A stretch of DNA of 64,000 bases from Komagataella phaffii GS115 (Eukaryota; Ascomycota; Pichiomycetes; Pichiales; Pichiaceae). Each line of letters opens with the position of its first letter. Position 1 is the first letter of the stretch. Shown one piece after another: positions 50,801-59,766 of the stretch. A program made the position numbers and the translations under genes. The notes under the pieces are model-generated. The model had not been told where the DNA came from, made no database searches, and saw only the letters and a program-made list of their open reading frames with translations. Location of the stretch: positions 1,488,001 to 1,552,000 of the forward strand of contig NC_012964.1 in the NCBI RefSeq assembly GCF_000027005.1, written 5' to 3'.

Positions 50801-52555
50801 ATGCGTTTCATCACCAACAAAAAAGAGAATGAAATGAAGCGTCCCAAAAAGTTCTTTAGGCCGTTGTCTATGCTACGGGCGAAAACTGAAAACTCAGGGG
50901 ATGAGTCGACTGACGGGAATGGAAACGATATGGATCATCTCCAACTTCCATATTTTGGTGACCAAGAAGATTCTGAAAGTGATGAAGAGTTAGGTAGTTG
51001 TCAGATCGATCTAGACCATGCAGAATCGATTATTGGAGGATCATCTGTAATATCAAGGCATGAGGGCGGCAATCACAATCAAATTGCTAGTGGCAGGAAT
51101 GAAGACGCTCAGTCCACGCACAAGGTTTTCTCATTTTCGTTACCATTTGCCGGTTCTTTTTCACCAAGGTCTTTACCACGTTTGGCTCGTTTAAATCCGT
51201 TCAGCTCTAACGAAGATCGAAGGCAACAGATTAAGCTTAAATTGACAAGGCAGGAGTCAATATCAACCTTGGAAGAAGAGTATTTATTCAAAGATAGGAC
51301 GTTGGACAATTCTAGGGTTACAGCGATAAAACGAGCCCTCACCCCAACAAACATAAAAAAGGAGATAAGGTACCATCTCACATATGCGGAGAGACCTCAA
51401 TGGGAAAGGATCTTTGAAGAGCTAGATGGTGACGTGCTCGTATTAGGCGGATATCGGGGAAGTATTCTTCGTGACACCGCAACCAAAAGGCGCGCTTGGC
51501 TACCTGTAGTTAAAGCGGGATTCAATTTCAAAAAGATTGATCTTTATATAGGACCTGACGTAGCAGATGAATTGAATGTTGAAAGCAAAATTTATCCTGA
51601 CGGAATTCTATCGCATATTGGACCAATCGACATTTGCAAAAAGCTACTAAAAAGGTTAGAGAACTCAAACGCTACACTTCACAACTATGGCTATGATTGG
51701 AGACTTTCAGCCCACCTTAGTTCACAAAAATTAACTAAGACCTTGCAAAGGATAAACAGGGAAAATGGTGGAAAAGGTGTTCTTGTAATCGCCCATTCTA
51801 TGGGCGGACTCATAGCGCATCACTCTATGCAATGCAACCCTGAACTATTTAGGGGGATTCTTTACGTTGGAGTTCCTTCTAAATGCCCCAATGTTTTAGG
51901 TCCAATTAGATTTGGTGACAATGTATTACTATCCAGTAGGATCCTGTCTGCAGAAGTAAACTTCATGATGAGATCAAGCTTCATATTTCTACCATTAGAC
52001 GGAGAGATTTTTGTTGATAAGACAAAAAATAATGAGAAAATTCTACTCGATTTTTTTGATCCTAAAACATGGGAAGAGTATCATCTTTCTAGTTTAGTAT
52101 GCGAACAGAGAAAGCGCCTGGTTTCTGAGGGTAAAGACTTGATCGAAGAATCTACTGGGCTGGCATTTCGGACTTCTTATCTCGATGCCTGTAGGTACCT
52201 AAGTGAAACACTAAAAAGTGCTAAAAGTTTCCTACTAGAGCTTGAATATGATCCATCAAAAAAATCGAGATATCCACCACTGGCAATTGTATACGGTAAC
52301 AACTCGGCTTCTGTCCGTGAATCCCAGGTTCAAGGCTTTGATGGACTAAAAGCTGGTGATTGGACAGATTTCACGTATGGGCCTGGTGATGGAGTGGTGC
52401 ATCAAAAATGGTTGATGCCTGAAAAAAGAGGATTTAACATTGTGGGGAAATTTGCATCTTCTGCTGGTCATGTGAGCCTTATGACAGACTTTGATGCAAT
52501 TGCGAAAGGTTTGATGGCTATACTAAATGCGGAGGGAGAAGGACTGGCTAAGTGA
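50801..52555 (+). CDS. LCAT-type alpha/beta hydrolase (YDR444W/YJR098C-like)
   Basis: This 584-residue putative lipase has an N-terminal disordered, basic and Ser-rich region (1-180) and a hydrolase domain with the lipase elbow VIAHSMGGLIAHH (nucleophilic Ser near 333). An earlier LCAT-like stretch, VLVLGGYRGSILRD, lies near 210-225. The GPGDGVVHQKWLMPE segment (about 526-541) supplies the likely acidic residue, and SSAGHVSLMTD near 557-567 the catalytic His. The sequence is closest in plan to the uncharacterised S. cerevisiae pair YDR444W and YJR098C. No signal peptide or membrane anchor is visible, so it is probably cytosolic or peripheral. Substrate unknown. Confidence 0.8.
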   Translation: MRFITNKKENEMKRPKKFFRPLSMLRAKTENSGDESTDGNGNDMDHLQLPYFGDQEDSESDEELGSCQIDLDHAESIIGGSSVISRHEGGNHNQIASGRNEDAQSTHKVFSFSLPFAGSFSPRSLPRLARLNPFSSNEDRRQQIKLKLTRQESISTLEEEYLFKDRTLDNSRVTAIKRALTPTNIKKEIRYHLTYAERPQWERIFEELDGDVLVLGGYRGSILRDTATKRRAWLPVVKAGFNFKKIDLYIGPDVADELNVESKIYPDGILSHIGPIDICKKLLKRLENSNATLHNYGYDWRLSAHLSSQKLTKTLQRINRENGGKGVLVIAHSMGGLIAHHSMQCNPELFRGILYVGVPSKCPNVLGPIRFGDNVLLSSRILSAEVNFMMRSSFIFLPLDGEIFVDKTKNNEKILLDFFDPKTWEEYHLSSLVCEQRKRLVSEGKDLIEESTGLAFRTSYLDACRYLSETLKSAKSFLLELEYDPSKKSRYPPLAIVYGNNSASVRESQVQGFDGLKAGDWTDFTYGPGDGVVHQKWLMPEKRGFNIVGKFASSAGHVSLMTDFDAIAKGLMAILNAEGEGLAK

Positions 52556-52757
52556 GTGTGCAGATCTGCCTACGAAAGCGAACTTTGCTTGCATGGTTCT
52601 TTTTTTGTAAACTCCTCTCTCTAAGAACGTGACAAATTCACTTCATTGCTTAGATTTGATGAAAGAAGCGGAAGACTTGAACCATTGACAATTGCTTGAC
52701 TGTTTGTGAAGTAAATACACCAAGAGTAGTTTTCTAGAACCGCTTTCTTGGTATGGT

Positions 52758-53312
52758 CTATCCATGGAGGAATGTGTCGTCTACTTCATCTAGGTCATAA
52801 TAGATAATTTTTAACCATAAGCTGCAGGAATTACATTGAGCCAAAACCTCATATCTTCCAGACTCTCCAGTTTCTGTGACTTTCGTACCCTGCTCGCTAA
52901 GAGCAGTTTCCGTTAATATAAAACCTTGTTCTGTAGAGCATCGCGGACAATCCTTTTCCCAGTAGATCCGTGAATATGAGTTGCTGTAGTCATCCATTGG
53001 AGGCTCCTCTTGGACCATTTTGAAATCATCTAGGTCAAACATATCTAGTCCCTCCCCATCGCTTACGACTCCTGCTCGTTTAGATTGTTGGGTAAGTCCC
53101 TCATTGTATTCTGCACGAGTTCTTTGATTTGAAAGAACTGCGTAAGCTTCTTGTATTCGATTCACTATGGTTTTATCTTCCATATGGTGGTGTAATGGCT
53201 TCTTATCAGGATGATAGGCAAGAAGTTTGCGTTTGTAGGCCTCCTTTATAGCTATTAGATCGGAGTCATCAGATACTCCTAGTATATCATAGAATGACCC
53301 GTGTGCTTTCAT
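52758..53312 (-). CDS. JJJ3: J-domain diphthamide biosynthesis protein Dph4
   Basis: This 184-residue type III J-protein supports the first step of diphthamide synthesis on elongation factor 2, with Dph1-Dph3. An N-terminal J domain (residues 6-72) contains the essential HPD triad in LLAYHPDKK. A C-terminal CSL zinc finger (about 95-180) shows two cysteine pairs, CPRC near 122 and CNSC near 160, with the DLDDF motif before them. Length and order match S. cerevisiae Jjj3 (172 aa). It is the last intact gene before the centromere. Confidence 0.95.
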   Translation of the reverse strand: MKAHGSFYDILGVSDDSDLIAIKEAYKRKLLAYHPDKKPLHHHMEDKTIVNRIQEAYAVLSNQRTRAEYNEGLTQQSKRAGVVSDGEGLDMFDLDDFKMVQEEPPMDDYSNSYSRIYWEKDCPRCSTEQGFILTETALSEQGTKVTETGESGRYEVLAQCNSCSLWLKIIYYDLDEVDDTFLHG

Positions 53313-55810
53313 TTTCTAAAGAGAATTTTGTTATGTTAGCTGTCTACTAACTACCCTTTGAGAAAGAAGAAAACACATACATACCATACCTATCGCAGAT
53401 GTAGATGCGAAAAAAAGAAAAAAAAAAGGAAAACATCGAACATCACCTGTATCCCAACTAGTTATTCACAGTATGCAAATCCGAAAACGTCAAACAAATT
53501 TTGATCCAGTGCGGTACTACATTTCAGGGACATACTTATTTATTAAGCTTATCAACTTCCCATGGGAAACGCAAGCATCCCTTGCAGTATGCTACACTAA
53601 TGAGCTGCAATTCTCAGCAATCGTTTGCGAAGACCAAGAAAAGGCTAAACAGCAACTACAGATTATTTTGTGGCCCTAGTGACTTTCCGGAAAACCTGAG
53701 AGGCCAGCGCTTCAACCGTTACTATATTGCCTGTTCAGTCAAATCCATCATCTGCTCAGTTCGTTTTCACAGCAGTATTATGGTACGGTGATTTTTTGAT
53801 AGTAACTAATGAGCTTAGTTATTCAGATCACCAAGATCACAATTTATGAAACCTGGAGCAATGTATGAGCTCCTAAGGCCATCCTTTTGTAACAGAAACT
53901 CAAGATCATAAGGAATGTGAAGTTTTTGTGGAGATTCATTTATTTTTAGTCGGTCCACCATTATTGTTGGCCAAATTCACTGAAATGACTAGACGGGGTT
54001 GCAATAGATTCGAAAACAAAGCTCCCCTTGTTGCTAATCCTAGTCAGCGCATAGTCCACTGGGTAACAATTCTTGTCAAGTTCCAAATCAAGCTCTACCG
54101 GGTTTGAGGGCTTCTAGTTCTGCAAAGTACTTTTATACTCTGAGATTCCAGAGATGTCTCCCCTTAGCTACATGAAGTGGCCACATAAGCTACCAAAGGA
54201 GCCTCGATTTGACGAAAAGTAACCATGTCGTGATTGTCAGCATTACATCGATCGAGACAAGCTTCATTTTCAGTTGTTTTTCTATGGGTGAAGCTTTGAA
54301 CTTGTCGTATTCACCAATAACGTTGCCTTCAATGCCGCTTTTGAGGTACCAGAAGCCATAACTTGAATAATATAGACAGGTGAGAAATTCTCTTATACTC
54401 TTTAACTAGCAATTGTAAAGGGAAACTCTTTAAGTGACGAACTATACCGAGAGCAGCATACTTAATGAGAGTGTATGGACAAATTGCTTCTTACGTGCTT
54501 GTTGAGCTAAACAAATCCAATCAAGAATCTACCAGGACTGAACCCGTGACGATAAGATATTTGATTCTTCGTTTTCATTAAGAGCTGTTCCCAGATAACC
54601 CAGACAGAATCTTGACCCGTAGATCGCAACCGAAATGTAGCAGCCAGCTCTCATTTGATATTCCAGCGAGTCTGTTCCCTAATAAGAGGACATGAGGAGT
54701 ATTTGCAAAGCCGAGTCAACGCTGGCATAAAATTAGTCGTCCAAGATCGAGATACAAAAACTTGCAATGGATTTATCTGGGTGGAAGAAATGGTGCCGAT
54801 ATTGGATAAGGTGTAGTCAACATTTTTCAGTGATCTCCTCGTGCTATAACCATAATTATTTTCGTCGGCAATAGCTTCACGGTCATCTCCTTATGCAGTT
54901 ACTTGATAGCCATTGAGACCCTTATAATTCGTACTTGTTGTGCCCAAACTGGGAACTTCTTGTTTAGAAACTTTCAAAAGAACGCTTACGTTTGGTTCCC
55001 AGAATCATATTTGCCCAGAATCTGTTATGTGCGCAGCTAGTGTATTATAACTCCGAATATTCAATTTGCAATTAGTTGCTGATGGCAAGAATCACTTCTA
55101 GATTTAGAAAAAAAGAGTGCTGACTGTTAATAAATAGTGTTAGAAGCCAAACGACAGAAGGAGCCTTCGCACTTCCCTCCCGTTCCTACTTCAAAAGTCC
55201 AATTATTTGCTGACAACCATTAACGAAAAAATTCGAACAAGATTGTGGTTACAGCTTCCAAAATACAAAATACACTAGCCATAATAGTAAAGTAACAGAG
55301 CATCCTGAGGTCAAACTGGGAGCCCGATGGTGGCAGTAAAAATTTTACCAGTAACCAAACTTGCGCCTTAGTGTACGCTTTCATTGAATGAACCTTTGTG
55401 AGAACCGTTGTCCCTTAGAATCAAACAAGAACACAATAATGGTAATATCTACTGTAGCTTTTATTGCTTACTGAACGGAGAAATTAAAAAGTAGAATGGA
55501 TGATTAATCGTGCACAGTGTAACACTACACGAAATAATAAATTGGACCAAGCAAAAACACAAGCCAGCCTCCGCTCATATCAACAGAATTTCTGGAAAGA
55601 AAAGAGAAGGCGATATAATAAAGGCCATATTGGGTATCATAACCTCTCTCATTTGCTCACACTCCAATGCTACAAATAGTGTCCGGCAAATTGGCATATC
55701 CCCAGGCTCCAAACTGAGAAACTAAACTTGACTAACCGATCTCCGTTGATACTCCCAACTTAAACAAACAGGAATGAATAATGAAGGACAAATAATTTCA
55801 GCCTACAGGG
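53313..55810. other. Left pericentromeric flank without intact genes
   Basis: This 2.5-kb single-copy region separates DPH4 and the left centromere arm. A purine-rich A tract (53409-53431) lies near the DPH4 promoter. Short frames at 53473-53679 and 53501-53791 show no resemblance to known proteins. From about 55000 down to 53970 the minus strand holds several stretches that read like protein, broken by stops and frame changes (see pseudogene). No tRNA was recognised. Confidence 0.5.
53970..55000 (-). pseudogene. Decayed protein-coding remnant(s), unidentified
   Basis: On the minus strand three stretches look like coding sequence but are interrupted. Around 54940-54660 an open run holds phrases such as ADENNYGYSTRRSLKNVDYT and IGTISSTQINPLQVFVSRSW, with one TAA and a closing TGA. 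Around 54410-54190 about 72 open codons include YGFWYLKSGIEGNVIGEYDK and FKASPIEKQLKMKL. Around 54110-53970 a run reads ELDLELDKNCYPVDYALTRI then SNKGSFVFESIATPSSHF and stops. They occupy different frames with no start codon. Either one gene lost by many indels or several fragments; the source family is not recognised, and chance cannot be fully excluded. Confidence 0.35.
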
Positions 55811-58509
55811 CCAATCAAACAAGGTGACTTGCGCGAAGCAATGATTTGTGGATGGGCTGCGGTATGGCAGCATAACAATGCAACGCTATTTCAGAAATTG
55901 TAAAGTGTAAAGGAAATATTCAACCCTATAAAGAATCTACCGAAACGTAGGATAAATAATTTCCACAGAGTACACTTTTGGTTTTTATGGACGGCGTTGA
56001 GTTGCACAGATGATGGAATATTGTGATAAAATACGCTATATAATTTTGGAGACCCTAAGATCAAGTGGACTAGGTCGATTGCGTATATTAGGGTNTTAAA
56101 GACTTACTTAATTCTATAAGAGCTCGGCAAGCTATATTCTCAGTTCCTTCGCAGTCGACCTTCAGTGCCCAAAACTTTAAAGTGGACGGGTGTTTTCTAA
56201 AGATTGCTATTGTTCAATTGCCCGGTTTTTTAACCGCTGAAAACCAGTGGCAAGAGTGGACTACGTGCGCATTGCAATTTGTATAATCCATATAATTTTG
56301 TTCCACGGCCTTAAGTTATTGTACTGTTTGCTCAATTTTGAAGCGGAATATCCGTCCTAGTCTCGAATCCTTATTTAAGTACCGGTATCATTTGCATATC
56401 CTCTCAGCCCTCAAACGCCCATTCTTTATAGTAATGGTTATGTATTAATCGACTACGATGATTGACTCAGGGAGGCACGAATAGTATAATTTGTAACTTG
56501 CAGTGGGAAGCTAATTTCGGGTGTCTTGAAAGACGAGGTTAAAAATTTGAACCCAAACCGATTTTACCGGAGATCCTACCTCAAATTAGAACAACTTTAA
56601 AGCTTTCAAGGAATTGAAATTCCATCTTTATAGACCGGTAATTCTTTGAAGAGTAATCAATGTAAGAGCAAGTTCTAAAGAGAGGATCCAAATTCCTTCT
56701 GATAGCAATTGTAAGGAGCTGCAAAGTTCAACATAATATTTGCGATAGTAACCGTCCTACGGATACTTAAATCGGTATCAAAGAGTGACCAATCCTGAAT
56801 CAGTGTAGTGCAAAAAGAAATAACGATGATAAACGAATCAAGATTCTGATGAGTTGTCCAAGACGGGGCTATCATAATATTTAAAAAATAGAACCTACTA
56901 ATTTAACAAGGTAAATCTCATAGATTTAAGTTTCACGACTAGCTTAGCTACCACTCAAATAAGCTCCCGCTTGTTCATTCGGCTGGGGTCTCCAATCTCC
57001 ATCTCCAATGGATATTTTTTTTTTAAGTGGAGAGAGATGTTCAGTAAACTGTGAGTTCAGTTGTCAGAAGCAACCAATATTTACCATGGAGACGAATAAG
57101 CAGATATTATATACTCTATTTTTACAGCCCTTTTGTATAATCCTCAGGGATGGTTGGCGCTTCCCTGTGTTCCAAGTAACCACACTCTTCAAGTTGGAAA
57201 TGCAAAAGGTCCCAATGCATGCTCCCAAGTCATACTGAATACAGAGATAGATTCTTTGAATTGGATCGATCTCTAATGAAATTCATGGATGAGAAGAGAG
57301 TGTTAAAAACTTTGCCCCAACTAAATACTTTATCTGAATGAATCATTAAAGAACACGACAAGTTCAGTATGTTGCTTGGAGCCTCCGATTCACAGTCTTG
57401 TAAGTAGTGCGTGTTTTCAAATATTTGCATTAGCAATCCCTCCAAGTAGCCCACATAGGGACCAAAAAAATAGTATAGTTTGTTTTGGGGGGAAGGGAGT
57501 AGGAATTGCTTTCGAAATGGTTAACTCCTGCTTAGTTTCATTTAAAAAATGAATAGAGAAGTAGATACAGAATACTTTGTAAGACTGCTTACATGAATGA
57601 TGCCAGAGAGTGTGCCGAAAGATCTACATGCTACTAAATTTACTATCAATAGGGATAAAATGTATTAGGCTACCTACTATGCCGTATTGGAAAGGCGAAG
57701 TGCTTTGTATGCAAGGGATTGGGGCATAGGCAAACGGATCTATGACAAGAGATACGAAATTACTTCTGTTACCCACTCTGCTCCTACCAAACCAAATATA
57801 TCTGTGACCAAAAATATCATTTGTCTTGTGCTCCACATAGCGGCCAGGCTCAAAGAGAACACTAGATCTGCTTTCAGACATTACCGCGTGCAAATATGAC
57901 AAGTCACTAGGTGATGAACTAGTCGATAAAACCAAAAACGATCTGATCAATAACTTGACAACATCGTTCTTATCGGATTTCTAGCTCTTGAATAGTCAAA
58001 TGCTGAGTTCAATTTTAAAGTGAATATTTTTCACCGAAGTCGATTTTAGCCCATTAGTCAAACAACAGAAGAGAAAAGACAAACCTTCTTTTTCATGACA
58101 CATGAAACAAATCACAAAAATTGAGTCATATTACGGTTTCAATTTCTGCTGTTTGTATAAGTCATTGGCTGGCAAACACATCTCCTGGCCTCATACTGAA
58201 AATATATGAAGATAACTGCTTCTACCAATTTCAATTGATCAAGGTTCTACCCATACGTATAGTTCCAGAGCATGATGTTAGGGAAACTTACAGGGATGAT
58301 GTGGGCCACAGCATAATATCAACAATACCTAACAATCGGTATTTAATTCATAGATATTCAATACCAATTCTCCACGATGAGAAGGGGCGACTCCTCTTCT
58401 TGGACGTTCTGAAAATACAGGTACGCTCACGTCAGTGCCTGAGCACATACAGCGACGTTAGTATCAATCTTCCTGGGACATCTCTAATGCTCTAAAATGA
58501 AGAAAAAGT
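55811..58509 (+). repeat. Left centromeric inverted-repeat arm
   Basis: The arm begins at CCAATCAAAC and ends at GAAAAAGT. The outer edge is sharp: base 55810 (G) no longer matches its mirror. At the inner edge similarity fades over a further 26 bp. One undetermined base N lies at 56095; the opposite arm has C at 62181, implying G here. Within the arm, open frames of 66-124 codons appear (56675-56875 minus, 57008-57238 plus, 57230-57454 minus, 57624-57950 minus, 58121-58495 plus). Some begin only with TTG or GTG and none resembles a known gene. Confidence 0.93.
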
Positions 58510-59766
58510 GAAATCAGTATCAGTTGGCTATGTGAACAGTGCAGCGCAGAGATAGTCTGGATGAAGAAAAAATTTCATGCACGAACCTAGACCAAAACAT
58601 TATCGAAAAAGAAGCATGGAGAATTACTGCCTAATGTGATGTCATATATAAACTCGGCAATGGACAACGTAGCCCTAGATAGCCGCGGAAATTACAAAAC
58701 TGGAGTGGTAAACATCCTGATGGGCTTCAGCTCAAACTAGTACGATCATAGTCTGACGCTGATAAAGAATAAAACCTATAGACAACGAAGTCGAAAACTT
58801 TGTTGATGAAGCCTAAAGATCTGGTGGACGAACTGTATGTGTAAGCCGTGGCCATTTTTCGACAAAGCAAAACTACAAGATTACTTTGAAACCTCGCTTA
58901 AAAGCAATCTCCGACCTTGCTCATTGCTACTACTGAATGGAGGTGCTGGTGGTTATATTACAAGCTTGGTAGTTACCATTGGAATGACTTATGCTACTCA
59001 CCAGCGAGCATTACACAGCTAATGACAAGGTTGCTGCAGAATTGCAGAACGGAGCCTTTCCGAACAAGGTACACAAAAGCCAAACTTGAGGGGATACCCT
59101 TAGTTGTCCAAATAGAAAATTATTTTTAACTACAGGATTCGGCCTGGTAAAGACTACTCGACAAACACCAAAACAAGATTTTGAGGATTGTTTCAAAGTA
59201 TTCGTTACGTGCAAAAATTCAGTTTGTAACAGACATTCATAGTATCGCTCGATTTTTAGTCTTCTCTTCTAAAAATAGATTATTCTATTCCGTATTTTTG
59301 GAAGATCATTCTTTTAAGTTTAGCACCGTGGCAAAGTTTTATATGTCCAAGGGGCACCTTGAAACTTTCTTTTTGGAATATTATCTATAATGTGCTTGAA
59401 TGATCAAACAAACTAATTTTATCTATTTCAAAAACGTTATGAGACTTATAGTGGTTACGTAGGTTCTGACACAAATTAATTTGGATAGACACAGCTCAGA
59501 ACTTTCGTTAATGGTAGACTGGACAGGCTAGGAAGGCCCTAAGTATGGACTAACTGCTTGAATAGGTACAATACTGTATTCAGTTATTGAAGAACGATCC
59601 TGCCAATTTTTAGCAAGCCCAAATTCGTATGAAGTTCTGCAATAGCTGGAATAATAGCCCTGTGAAGAGTTTAGTGTTTGAAGGTCGAAGGTAATTTCCA
59701 ACCATAATTCGGATATGCTTTTGCGTTCCAACAGGCTTGGTCGCATGGCCAACTGATACTAATTTT
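58510..59766. other. Unique central core of the centromere
   Basis: This is 1,257 bp of single-copy sequence between the arms, the expected centre of kinetochore assembly. It has no tandem repeats or CDE-like elements that could be recognised. Its composition resembles ordinary intergenic or decayed coding DNA. Short frames occur (58837-59022 and 59181-59390 plus; 59528-59752 minus) without recognisable products. Its first and last ~26 bp are imperfect extensions of the arms. Confidence 0.85.

Noticed and set aside
14326..52555. Lipid-metabolism gene cluster (acyl-CoA synthetase, CLD1-type, TGL2, SIP3-type, LCAT-type)
   Set aside because: The genes are scattered over 40 kb among unrelated genes, on both strands with no shared promoter pattern; proximity looks incidental.
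53501..53791. 96-codon frame next to DPH4 as a gene
   Set aside because: It overlaps another frame of similar quality, starts without a good ATG context and shows no family resemblance; kept only as part of the flank description.
58121..58495. Transposon or retroelement in the centromere
   Set aside because: No reverse transcriptase, integrase or transposase motifs, no terminal direct repeats or target-site duplication; the mirror-image arms themselves are the only repeat.
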